DNA of 32,584 nucleotides from Ramlibacter sp. (GTDB lineage Bacteria; Pseudomonadota; Gammaproteobacteria; Burkholderiales; Burkholderiaceae_C). The translations under genes were made by a program, and so were the position numbers. The notes below the pieces were generated by a model, which had not been told where the DNA came from, made no database searches, and was given only the letters and a program-made list of their open reading frames with translations. Each line of letters starts with the position of its first letter. Within the stretch, counting starts at the first letter, position 1. Positions 1 through 7,400 of this stretch are shown piece by piece. The stretch is taken from NCBI GenBank assembly GCA_029237735.1, contig JAQZBU010000084.1:1-32584 (forward strand), in the 5' to 3' direction.

Positions 1-285
1 GGTGGCTGCGACGAGCGCGGCCACGATTTCGGCGGCTGCCGATGCCAGGCTTTCCTGGTCACGGGCGACGCGGCGGCTACCGACCCGGTGTGCCCGAAGA
101 GCGAGCACCGGGACCGCATCGATGCGGTGCTGGCCGGCGCGCAGGCCGAACGGGAGCATGCGGGCCGCTGCGGCGTGCCCGCGCAACCGCTGCGCTTCGT
201 TCCGGGAGCGACAACGCTGGCTGGGCTTGTTTATCGCGGCGACGAGAATTCGCGCGCGCTGTCCGCGGGGGCGGCGTCATGCTGA
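1..285 (+). CDS. pqqE: PqqE, C-terminal fragment (PQQ biosynthesis radical SAM/SPASM protein)
   Basis: Frame 1 is open from the window edge to a TGA at 283-285, so only about the last 94 residues are present. The stretch [20 protein letters not shown] followed by PVCPKSEH is the cysteine-rich SPASM end of PqqE, which binds auxiliary Fe-S clusters. In the family, PqqE makes the C-C crosslink between Glu and Tyr of the PqqA peptide, the first committed step to pyrroloquinoline quinone. The radical SAM domain lies upstream, outside the window. The stop overlaps the start of the ABC ATPase at 279 by 7 nt, so pqqE and the ABC operon are probably cotranscribed. The roughly 70-residue tail after the SPASM motif is poorly conserved in my memory. 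The identification rests on the SPASM motif and on the neighbouring PQQ-associated genes. Confidence 0.8.
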   Translation, partial: GGCDERGHDFGGCRCQAFLVTGDAAATDPVCPKSEHRDRIDAVLAGAQAEREHAGRCGVPAQPLRFVPGATTLAGLVYRGDENSRALSAGAASC

Positions 286-806
286 AGCTGCGCGAGCTCA
301 CGCAGTGCTACGGCCCGCGGGTGGCGCTCAAGGCGCTCAGCGTGGAGATCGCGCGCGGCAGCTTCGTCGCGCTGCTGGGGCCCAACGGTGCCGGCAAGTC
401 GACGCTGTTCCAGGTGCTCACCGGCCTGTTCGCCGCCGACGCGGGCGATGTGGAAGTGGCCGGCCTGTCGATGCGCCGCGTGCGCGAACTCTCGGGTGGC
501 ACCCGGCGCAAGGTCGAACTGGTGCGCGCGCTGCTGCACCGGCCGCAACTCCTGCTGATGGACGAGGCAACCGCCGGGCTCGACCCGAAGTCTCGACGCG
601 ACCTGATCGACGGCCTGCACGATGAGGTGCGGCAGCGCGGCGTGACTGTCCTGTGGGCTACCCATGCCGTGTCGGAAGCCGAGGGCTGCGATCGCGTGCT
701 GGTGCTGCACCGCGGCGAGCTGCTGGCCGACGGCACGCCGGCCGGCGTCACCGCGGCCCTCGGCGGCCCGACGCTGGAAGCCGCCTTCATCAACGCAACA
801 AGATGA
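279..806 (+). CDS. PQQ-associated ABC transporter ATP-binding protein, internally deleted
   Basis: The 175-residue product resembles the ATPase of the ABC system that travels with PQQ-dependent alcohol dehydrogenases (TIGR03864 type). Visible motifs are Walker [10 protein letters not shown] (residues 34-42), signature LSGGTRRK (71-78), Walker [13 protein letters not shown] (91-102) and the H-loop WATHAVSE. Family members are about 230-240 residues. Here the signature follows Walker A by only about 30 residues instead of about 90-100, so roughly 60 residues carrying the Q-loop (FQQ) and most of the helical subdomain are missing. The join is in frame near base 480 (GLSMRR to VRELSGG). Without a Q-loop, coupling to the permease should fail. 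ATG 279 overlaps the pqqE stop, and the end overlaps the next start at 803 as ATGA. Either a decayed gene or an assembly collapse. Confidence 0.85.
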   Translation: MLKLRELTQCYGPRVALKALSVEIARGSFVALLGPNGAGKSTLFQVLTGLFAADAGDVEVAGLSMRRVRELSGGTRRKVELVRALLHRPQLLLMDEATAGLDPKSRRDLIDGLHDEVRQRGVTVLWATHAVSEAEGCDRVLVLHRGELLADGTPAGVTAALGGPTLEAAFINATR

Positions 807-1852
807 ACACTCCCCCCCGAAGCGCCTTCGGCGCCTCCCCCTCAAGGGGGCGCCACCAGCGGCCCGGCAAAGCCGGTTCCGCGGTGGCCCGCGACTGGGC
901 CGCGCGTCTGCTCCTCGCGGTCACACTCGGCGCCCACGCGCAGGGCAGCGGCCTGGCCTATGTCTCCAGCGAGAAGGACCATGCAATCACGATGGTGGAC
1001 CTGAAGACGCTCTCGGTGATGGGCACGTTCCCCACCTGCAAGCGCCCGCGCCACATGCAACGGCTGGCTGAAGGCGCGCGGTTGATGGTCGCTTGCAGCG
1101 ATTCCGGCCGCGCCGACGTCATCGACCTGGCGAGCCGCAAATCGGTGGGCAGCATAGCGCTCGGTGACGACCCCGAAGTGTTCGACCTGTCGCCCGACGG
1201 CCGCACCGCCTACGTGTCCGCCGAAGAGGACGGCGCCCTCAACGTGTTCGATCTCGCGCAGAAGAAGCAAATCAAGAGCGTGCCTCTGGGCAAGGAACCG
1301 GAAGGTGTGAAGGTCTCGGCCGACGGCAGGCGCGTGTACGTCACCTCGGAAGTCGCGAACATGGTTCACGTGGTGGACACTGCGACCCTGCAGGTCATCA
1401 AGAACATCCCGGTGGGCAAACGTCCGCGCCGCTTCGCGTTCACGGCGGACGGCAAGGAGCTGTGGGTCACCAACGAACTCAGCGGCAGCGTGAGCATCAT
1501 CTCGACCAGCGAGCTGGCCGTGGTGGGCACGGTGCAGTTCGAAGTGAAGGGCATGCGTGCGGACGACATCACGCCGGTGGGCCTGGCGCTGGCGCCGGGC
1601 GGCAAGACCATGTACGTGGGTCTGGGCCGGGCCAATCACGTGGCCTTCGTCGATGTGGCTGGCCGCCAGGCGAGGCAGCTTGTGCTGGTTGGAAGGCGCG
1701 CCTGGGGCCTCGCGGTCAACCGCGACGGCTCGCGGCTGTTCGTGGTGAACGGTCTCTCCGACGACATGACGGTGGTCGACACGGCGACCGCCAAACCGAT
1801 CAAGACCCTCCCCATGGGCCGCGTCCCGCATACGGTGGTCGTCGATGACTGA
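803..1852 (+). CDS. PQQ-dependent catabolism-associated YVTN beta-propeller protein
   Basis: The 349-residue product has repeated blades with the YVTN pattern (AYVSAEEDGALNVFDL, VYVTSEVANMVHVVDT, LWVTNELSGSVSII, LFVVNGLSDDMTVVDT). This matches the periplasmic beta-propeller found beside PQQ alcohol dehydrogenase ABC systems (TIGR03866 type). Its exact role is unknown; such proteins may bind or sense in the periplasm. ATG 803 overlaps the ATPase stop as ATGA, so this start is well placed. Residues about 6-29 are, however, encoded by a palindromic dispersed repeat (819-890). The signal peptide core (RLLLAVTLGAHA, cleavage near residue 46) comes only after this insertion, so the n-region is unusually long. 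The 3' end overlaps the next gene by 8 nt. Confidence 0.85.
   Translation: MNTPPRSAFGASPSRGRHQRPGKAGSAVARDWAARLLLAVTLGAHAQGSGLAYVSSEKDHAITMVDLKTLSVMGTFPTCKRPRHMQRLAEGARLMVACSDSGRADVIDLASRKSVGSIALGDDPEVFDLSPDGRTAYVSAEEDGALNVFDLAQKKQIKSVPLGKEPEGVKVSADGRRVYVTSEVANMVHVVDTATLQVIKNIPVGKRPRRFAFTADGKELWVTNELSGSVSIISTSELAVVGTVQFEVKGMRADDITPVGLALAPGGKTMYVGLGRANHVAFVDVAGRQARQLVLVGRRAWGLAVNRDGSRLFVVNGLSDDMTVVDTATAKPIKTLPMGRVPHTVVVDD
819..890 (+). repeat. G+C-rich palindromic dispersed repeat inside the beta-propeller 5' end
   Basis: Three consecutive stem-loops are visible. The first is GCGCC-TTC-GGCGC (822-834). The second is CCCCC-TCAA-GGGGG (837-850). The third is an imperfect stem that pairs CCACC (853-857) with GGTGG (883-887) and encloses CCGGC-AAA-GCCGG (864-876). 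I recognise this sequence type as a dispersed palindromic repeat of Comamonadaceae genomes, from memory. It lies right after start codon 803 and is read in frame. Confidence 0.7.
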
Positions 1853-3089
1853 CCGGACTTTCTCCCTCTCCCTCTGGGCTGCCCTCACCCTAACCCTCTC
1901 CCAGGGGGAGAGGGGACAAGTCCGGCGCGCGCTGATGGGGGTCACGTTGGCCTTCGCTTTCAATGCCGCAGCTGCCACACTGACGCTCGGCGTCATGCAG
2001 CGCGCCGACGACGAGCGGCTTGCCCCGCAGCGTGTGGCACTCGCGTATCCGGGCCATCCCGCCGGACCGGCGGCCGAGGCGGTCGACATGGCCGTGAAGG
2101 AAAGCCAGTTCGAGCTCGATGCCGCCAAGCTGCGCGTCGTGATCGAAGTTCGAGCCGCGCGCAATGCCGACGAGGCGAAGACACTGCTCCTGCACCTCGC
2201 GAAAGCCGGTGCCGCCGGCGTGGTGTTGGACCTGCCGGCAGCATGGGTCACCGCCGCGGCACAGTCCGTCACCGTGCCGCTGCTCAATGCCGGTGAGAGC
2301 GCCGAGACCTTGCGCCAGGAGGGCTGCAGGGCGCATCTGTTCCACACGCTGCCGGGTGAGCGCATGGTTGCCGACTCGCTCGCGCAGGCCATGCTGGCTC
2401 GCCGCTGGACGCGCGTGCTGCTGTTGCACGGCGGCGGTGCTGGCGATGCGGCGCGGCTCGAGCAGGTGCAAGCCGCCCTGAAGCGCTACCGCCTGACGCC
2501 GGTGGCGGTGAAGGCCTTCAAGCTCTCGGCCGACCCGCGCGAACGCGATCTCGCCAACCCGCTGCTGCTGACCGGCACGACCGCGCGCGGCGAGTACGAC
2601 GCCGTATGGGTCGTCGACGGCGACGGCGAGTTCGCGCGCACGCTGCCGTACCGCATTGCGCTGCCGCGCCCGGTCGTGGGCGACGCGGGCCTGTCGGCGC
2701 AGGCCTGGGCACCGCGTTTCGACCGCTACGGCGCGCCACAGCTGGAGCGCCGCTTTTCGCGTGCCGCCCACAGGCCGATGACCGGCTTCGATTGGGCTGC
2801 CTACATCGCGGCCAAGGCGCTGCTGCAGGCGGCGCTGGAACAAGCCGCCGCGCCGAACGCCGCCCAGATGTTGAAGGCATTGAGCCGCCCCGACTTCACG
2901 CTCGACGGCTTCAAGGGCGTGCGCCTGGGCTTTCGGGCCTGGGACCGGCAACTGCGCCAGCCGATGCTGCTCACCGACGGGCTTGCAGTGATCGGCAGCG
3001 CGCCCGTCGAAGGCGTGATGCACCCGAAGAACGTGCTGGACACGCTGGGGGCCGACGCGGGCGAGTCCGCCTGCAAGGCGGGGTCGTGA
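1845..3089 (+). CDS. PQQ-system ABC transporter substrate-binding protein
   Basis: The 414-residue product resembles the periplasmic binding component of PQQ-associated ABC systems (TIGR03863 type, Leu/Ile/Val-binding-protein fold). Segments such as AVDMAVKESQFELDAAKLRVV, LLNAGESAETLRQEGCRAHLFHT and MTGFDWAAYIAAKAL fit this family. Its ligand is not known from the sequence. ATG 1845 overlaps the preceding stop by 8 nt (ATGACTGA) and is the start that keeps operon coupling. Residues about 7-25 are encoded by a dispersed repeat (1882-1914), and the true signal core (MGVTLAFAFNAAAA) begins at residue 31. An internal ATG at 1935 would give a 384-residue precursor with a normal signal peptide, but it lacks a well-spaced Shine-Dalgarno. 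The C-terminus overlaps the permease start (TGATG). Confidence 0.8.
   Translation: MTDRTFSLSLWAALTLTLSQGERGQVRRALMGVTLAFAFNAAAATLTLGVMQRADDERLAPQRVALAYPGHPAGPAAEAVDMAVKESQFELDAAKLRVVIEVRAARNADEAKTLLLHLAKAGAAGVVLDLPAAWVTAAAQSVTVPLLNAGESAETLRQEGCRAHLFHTLPGERMVADSLAQAMLARRWTRVLLLHGGGAGDAARLEQVQAALKRYRLTPVAVKAFKLSADPRERDLANPLLLTGTTARGEYDAVWVVDGDGEFARTLPYRIALPRPVVGDAGLSAQAWAPRFDRYGAPQLERRFSRAAHRPMTGFDWAAYIAAKALLQAALEQAAAPNAAQMLKALSRPDFTLDGFKGVRLGFRAWDRQLRQPMLLTDGLAVIGSAPVEGVMHPKNVLDTLGADAGESACKAGS
1882..1914 (+). repeat. CCCTCACCC-type palindromic repeat, copy 1
   Basis: CCCTCACCCTAA (1882-1893) precedes a 9-bp stem CCCTCTCCC (1894-1902) and GGGAGAGGG (1906-1914) with a 3-nt loop. The same unit recurs at 5129-5161 in inverted orientation and at 23397-23473 as a double copy. 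Here it is read in frame near the 5' end of the substrate-binding protein gene. Confidence 0.85.
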
Positions 3090-3922
3090 TGCCGGACGCA
3101 CGCGGCCACTGCACACATGCGCTACAGGCCCTGCGGGCGATCGTGTGGCGCGAGCTGATCAAGTTCGCGCCACAAAAGGGGCGCCTCATCTCAGCGCTGG
3201 TGCGCCCGGTGCTGTGGCTGGCGGTGTTCGCGGCCGGCTTTCGCAACGTGTTCGGCGTCGCGATCGCCCCGCCTTACGACACCTACATCCCCTACGACGT
3301 GTACATCGCGCCGGGGCTCATCGGCATGGTGCTGCTGTTCAATGGCATGCAGTCGTCGCTGGCCATGGTGTATGACCGCGAGATGGGGCTCATGCGGCTG
3401 CTGCTCACCGCGCCGCTGCCGCGCTGGTGGCTGCTCTTGGCGAAACTGCTCGCCACCGCGCTCTTGAGCCTGGTGCAGGCGCTGGCTTTCGTTGCGGTCG
3501 CTGCGCTGCTCGGCACCACGCTGCCCATGGAGCCACGCTCGCTGCTGCATGCGCTTGCGGCCACGGTGGCTGCCGCGTTGATGCTCGCGTCGCTAGGGCT
3601 GCTGCTGTCGGTGCACGTGCGGCAGCTGGAGAACTTCGCCGGCACCATGAACTTCGTCATCTTCCCGATGTACTTCCTGTCGACGGCGCTGTACCCGCTA
3701 TGGAAGCTGGAAGAGTCGGGTGCCTCCTGGGTGTGGCGCGCCGCGCAGTTCAACCCGTTCACCCACGCTGTGGAATGGATTCGTTTCGCGCTCTATGACA
3801 AAGACCCCGGCATGGCGCCGCTGGTCGTCCTGGGGACGCTGGCCTTGTGTTTCACGCTGGCCTGCCGGGGCTACGACCCGCAGCACGGCTTCGGCAACCT
3901 GGCGCAACGGGGGGCGGCATGA
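3089..3922 (+). CDS. ABC-2 type permease of the PQQ alcohol system (PedC-like)
   Basis: The 277-residue membrane protein has an N-terminal cytoplasmic stretch (IVWRELIKFAPQKGRLISALVRP) and about six hydrophobic segments, including VLWLAVFAAGF, LLSLVQALAFVAVAALL, VAAALMLASLGLLLSV and LVVLGTLALCFTLA. It has the ABC-2 permease signature region (FPMYFLSTALYPLW and FNPFTHAVEWIRFALY). This is the permease type found with PQQ-dependent alcohol dehydrogenases (TIGR03861). ABC-2 permeases are usually exporters, so the system may export something linked to quinoprotein function; the substrate is unknown. ATG 3089 overlaps the preceding TGA, and the 3' end overlaps the next start (ATGA at 3919). Its partner ATPase in this operon lacks a Q-loop, which casts doubt on function. 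Confidence 0.85.
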   Translation: MPDARGHCTHALQALRAIVWRELIKFAPQKGRLISALVRPVLWLAVFAAGFRNVFGVAIAPPYDTYIPYDVYIAPGLIGMVLLFNGMQSSLAMVYDREMGLMRLLLTAPLPRWWLLLAKLLATALLSLVQALAFVAVAALLGTTLPMEPRSLLHALAATVAAALMLASLGLLLSVHVRQLENFAGTMNFVIFPMYFLSTALYPLWKLEESGASWVWRAAQFNPFTHAVEWIRFALYDKDPGMAPLVVLGTLALCFTLACRGYDPQHGFGNLAQRGAA

Positions 3923-4905
3923 TCTCTCGGCGCCATGTCCTGTCCTGTGCGGCGGCAACGGTGGCCGCGGCCGCGGCGCCGTGGGCTCGCGCCCGGCCCG
4001 GCGGCGATGCATCGTTTCCGCAGCGCCCGATCTCGCTGTGGGTGCCGTGGCCGGCCGGCGGTGGCACCGATCTCACCCTGCGCCTGCTGGCTGATCTGGC
4101 CGGCCGGCAACTGGGCCAGAAGGTGGTAGTCGAAAATCGCGGCGGGGCCGGCGGAACGCTGGCGATGCCGGTGTTGCAACAGGCGGCTCCCGATGGCTAC
4201 ACGCTGGCGCAAATGCCGCATCCGGTTTTTCGGGCGCCGCATGTGCAGAAGGTCTCCTGGGATCCGATTCGCGACACCACGCCCATCCTGCAGATCAGCG
4301 GCGTGACCTTCGGCATCCTGGTGTCGGCGGCCAGCGCCTTGCGCAGCGTCGAAGACCTGATGGATTACGCTCATGCGCACCCCGGCGAGCTGAGCATCGC
4401 GACCAACGGCATCGGCACCACGCCGCACGTGGTGCTGGACGAACTGTTCGCGCGGCGCGGCCTCACCTACATCCACGTGCCCTACAAGGGAACCGCCGAA
4501 CAGATGGTGGCGGTGGCGTCGGGGCAGGTGATGGCGGGTGTAAACGCCAACGGTTTCGCGCCTTACGTTGACTCGGGCAAGCTGCGCTTGCTCGCCACCT
4601 TGGGCGCGGCGCGCAGCCGGCGCTGGCCCGATGTGCCGACGCTGGGCGAACTGGGCCACGGCATCGTCGCGATGTCGCCCTACGGCCTGGCCGGCCCGCG
4701 CGGGTTGCCGGCCGAGGTGGTGCGCACGCTGCACGACGCGTTCAAGAGTGCGTTGTTCGACCACTCGCACATTGCCGAACTGGCCAGGTTCGACCAGGAG
4801 GTTGCCTACCTGGGTAGCGCGGACTATGGCCGCAGCATGCGCGAATCCTTTGCCGCGGAGCGGCGTGCCGCCGCGCGGCTGGGGCTCGCGCCTGGGCCGG
4901 GGTGA
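3919..4905 (+). CDS. Tripartite tricarboxylate transporter (Bug/TctC) family receptor
   Basis: The 328-residue periplasmic solute receptor opens with a Tat-like leader (ISRRHVLSCAAATVAAAAAP). The mature part begins FPQRPISLWVPWPAGGGTDLTLRLLAD, typical of Bug proteins, and continues with VVENRGGAGGTLA, APDGYTL, YIHVPYKGTAEQMVAVASGQ and LRLLATLGAARSRRWPDVPT. No TctA or TctB membrane genes lie nearby, so it is one of the orphan receptors abundant in Comamonadaceae. The ATGA overlap with the permease (3919-3922) places it as the last gene of the PQQ-ABC operon. The link suggests, but does not prove, a carboxylate ligand connected to alcohol oxidation products. Confidence 0.9.
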   Translation: MISRRHVLSCAAATVAAAAAPWARARPGGDASFPQRPISLWVPWPAGGGTDLTLRLLADLAGRQLGQKVVVENRGGAGGTLAMPVLQQAAPDGYTLAQMPHPVFRAPHVQKVSWDPIRDTTPILQISGVTFGILVSAASALRSVEDLMDYAHAHPGELSIATNGIGTTPHVVLDELFARRGLTYIHVPYKGTAEQMVAVASGQVMAGVNANGFAPYVDSGKLRLLATLGAARSRRWPDVPTLGELGHGIVAMSPYGLAGPRGLPAEVVRTLHDAFKSALFDHSHIAELARFDQEVAYLGSADYGRSMRESFAAERRAAARLGLAPGPG

Positions 4906-4984
4906 GCGACTAGTAAGTGTGCCGCCCCACGAATAGCCTGCATCGGGGCGGGATCAGGGCGACGGTGCGCTCTACTCCGCGACT

Positions 4985-5018
4985 GTCCCCCGCCGCCGGG
5001 AGGGCGGCTCCTCCTTGA
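4985..5018 (+). repeat. 34-bp repeat, left copy (inverted partner at 8023-8056)
   Basis: The 34 bases starting GTCCCCCGCCGCC and ending CTCCTCCTTGA are an exact reverse complement of 8023-8056. The two copies bracket the HiPIP, alcohol dehydrogenase and small secreted protein genes. The unit is itself internally palindromic (CCGCC...GGCGG). Confidence 0.85.
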
Positions 5019-5025
5019 TGTCGCT

Positions 5026-5050
5026 GCGTAGAACGCCCCGCCGCCCTGAT
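5026..5050 (+). repeat. GCGTAGAACGCC repeat unit, copy 1
   Basis: GCGTAGAACGCC followed by CCGCCGCCCTGAT recurs at 7911-7935 in the same orientation with one mismatch, and the similarity continues more weakly downstream (TCCA.CG.TGTGG). It lies 7 bp from the 34-bp unit here, but 87 bp from the inverted unit in the second copy. The two units are therefore separate building blocks. Confidence 0.75.
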
Positions 5051-5128
5051 CCGTCCAGCGTTGTGGGTGTTCGATGCATCGAAGAACCTATACCGCGGCC
5101 GTGGATGCTCTTCAGAAGGGCTGTTGCT

Positions 5129-5161
5129 CCCTCTCCCTCTGGGAGAGGGTTGGGGTGAGGG
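5129..5161 (-). repeat. CCCTCACCC-type palindromic repeat, copy 2
   Basis: CCCTCTCCC (5129-5137) and GGGAGAGGG (5141-5149) form a stem around a TCT loop, followed by TTGGGGTGAGGG. It is the inverted orientation of the copy at 1882-1914. It lies 48 nt beyond the HiPIP stop and may act as a terminator hairpin for that gene, although no T run follows. Confidence 0.85.
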
Positions 5162-5209
5162 CAGGTGTGGATGCCACCCATTCGCGGCCAACAGGGCCGC
5201 ACGACCGCG

Positions 5210-5524
5210 TCAGCCTGGTTTTTTCGCCCATGCGTTGCACCAGCCCGCTGCTGCGATCTGCTTTCGTCCGAACATCGCGCAGCCGCCCCATTCATCGCCG
5301 GCACTGCCTTGGAAGAATGAACAGTTGGCGCAATCCTGCGTGGCGCTGTGCTTGGGAAACAGTTGCTTGTCCACCTTTTTGGTGTCGTGCCTGTAGCCAA
5401 GTGCTCGCGCCGTCTCGTCCGCTTCGTCGACGCGCGGCGGCGCCGCGTGAGTGATGACGGGCGCCGCCAGCATGGCGCAGCCGCTGGCGATGGATCGAGT
5501 GATGAAAACGCGTCGGGTCGTCAT
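5210..5524 (-). CDS. High-potential iron-sulfur protein (HiPIP) with Tat signal
   Basis: The 104-residue product begins MTTRRVFITRSIASGCAMLAAP, a Tat-type leader that would allow export of a folded, cluster-loaded protein. The C-terminal part has four cysteines in HiPIP spacing: C-x2-C in QDCANCSFFQG, then EWGGCAMFG, then AAGWCNAWAKK. HiPIPs carry one [4Fe-4S] cluster and act as soluble periplasmic electron carriers. The start lies one base past the stop of the alcohol dehydrogenase gene, so the two are almost certainly one transcript. A HiPIP in the place usually taken by cytochrome c550 suggests it may accept electrons from the quinoprotein or from an intermediate; this is inference. The identification is firm from the cysteine pattern. 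Confidence 0.9.
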   Translation of the reverse strand: MTTRRVFITRSIASGCAMLAAPVITHAAPPRVDEADETARALGYRHDTKKVDKQLFPKHSATQDCANCSFFQGSAGDEWGGCAMFGRKQIAAAGWCNAWAKKPG

Positions 5525-5525
5525 G

Positions 5526-7100
5526 TCATTTCACCTTCGGGAGCTTGAAGACCCACACCATGCCGCCTTGTTCCAGGAAGTTCACTTTCTTGGCCACTTC
5601 GCCGCCCCACAGCGGCACGGCGCCGCCCCAGCCGGACACGACGCTCACGTACTGCTCGCCGCCTTGCTGCCAGGTGACGGGCGGCGCCACCACGCCGGAG
5701 CCGGTCTGGAACTCCCACACCACCTTGCCGGTTTTCGCATCGGCCGCCTTCAGGTAGCCCTCGGGCGTGCCCCAGAACACCAGGTTGCCGCCGGTGGTCA
5801 GCACGCCGCCCCACAGCGGCGCGCCGTTCTTCACTTCCCAGACGGGGCTGTAAGCCATCGGCATCTGGTTCTTGCCGCCCAGGAAGCTGGGCGCCGAGAA
5901 GATCGAATTGCCCTTCTTGCCGTCGGCGCTGGCGGTCGGGTCGCCGGGGCGGTTTTCGGGGATGAAGTTCGGCAAGCCGGTCTTCAGGTCGATGCTTTTG
6001 GCCCAGGTGATCTTCTTGACGAAGGGAAAGGCATTGAGCAGCTTGCCCGTGCTGGCGTCGTTCACATAGAAGAAGCCATTGCGATCGGCCTTGCCGCCGA
6101 CGCGCTTGCCGTCCATGTCGAAAGTCACGAACTCGTTGACGCCGTCGAAGTCCCAGCCGTCGTTGGGCGTATTCTGGTAGTGCCACTTGATCTGGCCGGT
6201 CTTCACATCGATGGCGACGGTGGAGCAGGAGAACAGGTTGTCGCCCTTGCGCAGGTGGCTGTTCCATGGTGCCGGGTTGCCGGTGCCGAAGTAGGCCAGG
6301 CCGGTCTTGGCGTCGTAGGTTCCGCCCAGCCAGGTGGCCGCGCCGCCGGTCTTCCACAGGTCGCCCGGCCAGCTCTGGTTTGTGGTGCCCGAGATGCCGG
6401 CTTCCTTGCGCGTTCCGTCGGGGTCGTAGGTGTAGCCCATGTGGCCTTCGACCGTGGGCCGCGACCAGACTAGCTGCCCGGTCTTGGCGTTGCGCGCCTC
6501 GACGCGCCCGACCACGCCGAACTCGCCGCCGGAAACGCCGGTGAGGAGGAGCCCGTTGGCGATGATCGGCGCGGCGGTGGCCGAGTAGCCGGCCTTGTAG
6601 TCCTCGATCTTTTCCTTCCAGACCACGTCGCCGGTGTCCTGGTTCAACGCCACGAGCTGTGCATCGAGCGTGGCGAAGATCACGAGGTTGTCATACAGCG
6701 CCGCGCCGCGATTGACCACGTCGCAGCAGGGCATGATGCCTTCGGGCAGGCGGTGCTCGTACTTCCACAGCTTCTTGCCGGTCGTCGCATCGAGCGCGAA
6801 CAGGCGCGAGTAAGACGCGGTGACGAACATCTTGCCGTTGTGGATGACCGGTTGCGCTTCCTGGCCGCGCTGCTTCTCACCGCCGAACGAGAACGCCCAC
6901 ACCGGTGCGAGCTTGCCAACAGTGGCGGTGTTGACCTGCTTGAGCGGCGAGTAGCGGTGGCCCTGCGTGTTCAGGCCCCAGGTCAGGACGTTGCCGGTGG
7001 AGGTGGCTTCGTTTTCGATCATCTTGTCGGTGACCACGGCGTGGGCCGTGGCGCAAGCCAGGCCGGCGGAGATGAGAACGGTCAAGAGCTTCAATTGCAT
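5526..7100 (-). CDS. PQQ-dependent alcohol dehydrogenase, predicted lanthanide type, internally deleted
   Basis: The 524-residue periplasmic quinoprotein belongs to the methanol/ethanol dehydrogenase family. The start at 7100 follows an AGGAGA ribosome site and gives a signal peptide ([17 protein letters not shown]). The vicinal disulfide CC is at residues 125-126. Metal ligands by comparison with ExaA are E193 (GGEFG), N275 (GTGNPAPWN) and catalytic D317 in NDGWDFDG. The residue two after the catalytic Asp is D319. Calcium enzymes have Ser or Ala there, whereas XoxF and PedH lanthanide enzymes have Asp. Family length is about 590-600. Here MPMAYSP joins directly to [13 protein letters not shown] near residue 419 (base about 5845), so about 65-70 residues of propeller appear deleted in frame. 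The HiPIP gene follows at one base. Substrate is probably a primary alcohol. Confidence 0.9.
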   Translation of the reverse strand: MQLKLLTVLISAGLACATAHAVVTDKMIENEATSTGNVLTWGLNTQGHRYSPLKQVNTATVGKLAPVWAFSFGGEKQRGQEAQPVIHNGKMFVTASYSRLFALDATTGKKLWKYEHRLPEGIMPCCDVVNRGAALYDNLVIFATLDAQLVALNQDTGDVVWKEKIEDYKAGYSATAAPIIANGLLLTGVSGGEFGVVGRVEARNAKTGQLVWSRPTVEGHMGYTYDPDGTRKEAGISGTTNQSWPGDLWKTGGAATWLGGTYDAKTGLAYFGTGNPAPWNSHLRKGDNLFSCSTVAIDVKTGQIKWHYQNTPNDGWDFDGVNEFVTFDMDGKRVGGKADRNGFFYVNDASTGKLLNAFPFVKKITWAKSIDLKTGLPNFIPENRPGDPTASADGKKGNSIFSAPSFLGGKNQMPMAYSPVWEVKNGAPLWGGVLTTGGNLVFWGTPEGYLKAADAKTGKVVWEFQTGSGVVAPPVTWQQGGEQYVSVVSGWGGAVPLWGGEVAKKVNFLEQGGMVWVFKLPKVK

Positions 7101-7295
7101 GGTGTCTCCTAGAGGGGATGGTTCGCGGGTTGAGCAGAGGCCACGTCGGCCGTGCGCTGCGCCGTGATGGAGGGCAATGTCCATGCCATGCGTCGGGTTG
7201 CCTCGGCGGCCACTTCGATGAGGTGAATCCGCGCGTCCAGGTTCGGGTTTTCCCGCTGGAGTGCTACAGGGTTGAACAGGTGTTGCGGCAGGATC

Positions 7296-7310
7296 GTGAC
7301 AGCACGTCAC
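7296..7310. promoter_or_regulatory. GTGAC-N5-GTCAC inverted repeat
   Basis: A perfect 5-bp inverted repeat with a 5-nt spacer, 196 bp upstream of the alcohol dehydrogenase start and 132 bp upstream of the 7442 gene. Its dyad symmetry suits a dimeric regulator. No specific family can be assigned, and chance occurrence is possible. Confidence 0.3.
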
Positions 7311-7400
7311 AGCTGGTCTTGGTTGTTGGCGGGGCGGCTCCTCGATCCCCTCGCCAAACCTTGACGACGCTCAAGGAAATTTCGCCAAAGGCGGCCAACG

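Larger units (their letters stand above)
4906..5209. other. Intergenic repeat-filled stretch between convergent operons
   Basis: This 304-nt gap separates the 3' ends of the plus-strand ABC operon and the minus-strand HiPIP gene. It holds a 7-bp stem (CCGCCCC 4922-4928 with GGGGCGG 4945-4951, 16-nt loop, no T run). It also holds a 34-bp repeat (4985-5018), a GCGTAGAACGCC-type unit (5026-5050) and a CCCTCTCCC palindrome (5129-5161). No credible gene was seen. The hairpins could end transcription from either side. Confidence 0.7.

Noticed and set aside
842..2392. A 516-residue antisense reading frame over the beta-propeller and binding protein genes
   Set aside because: It is His/Arg/Ala-rich with no domain and is the usual shadow of high-GC coding DNA. 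The sense frames carry clear families.
4922..4951. A rho-independent terminator after the TctC gene
   Set aside because: A 7-bp stem exists, but the loop is 16 nt and no T run follows, so it was noted only as a weak hairpin.
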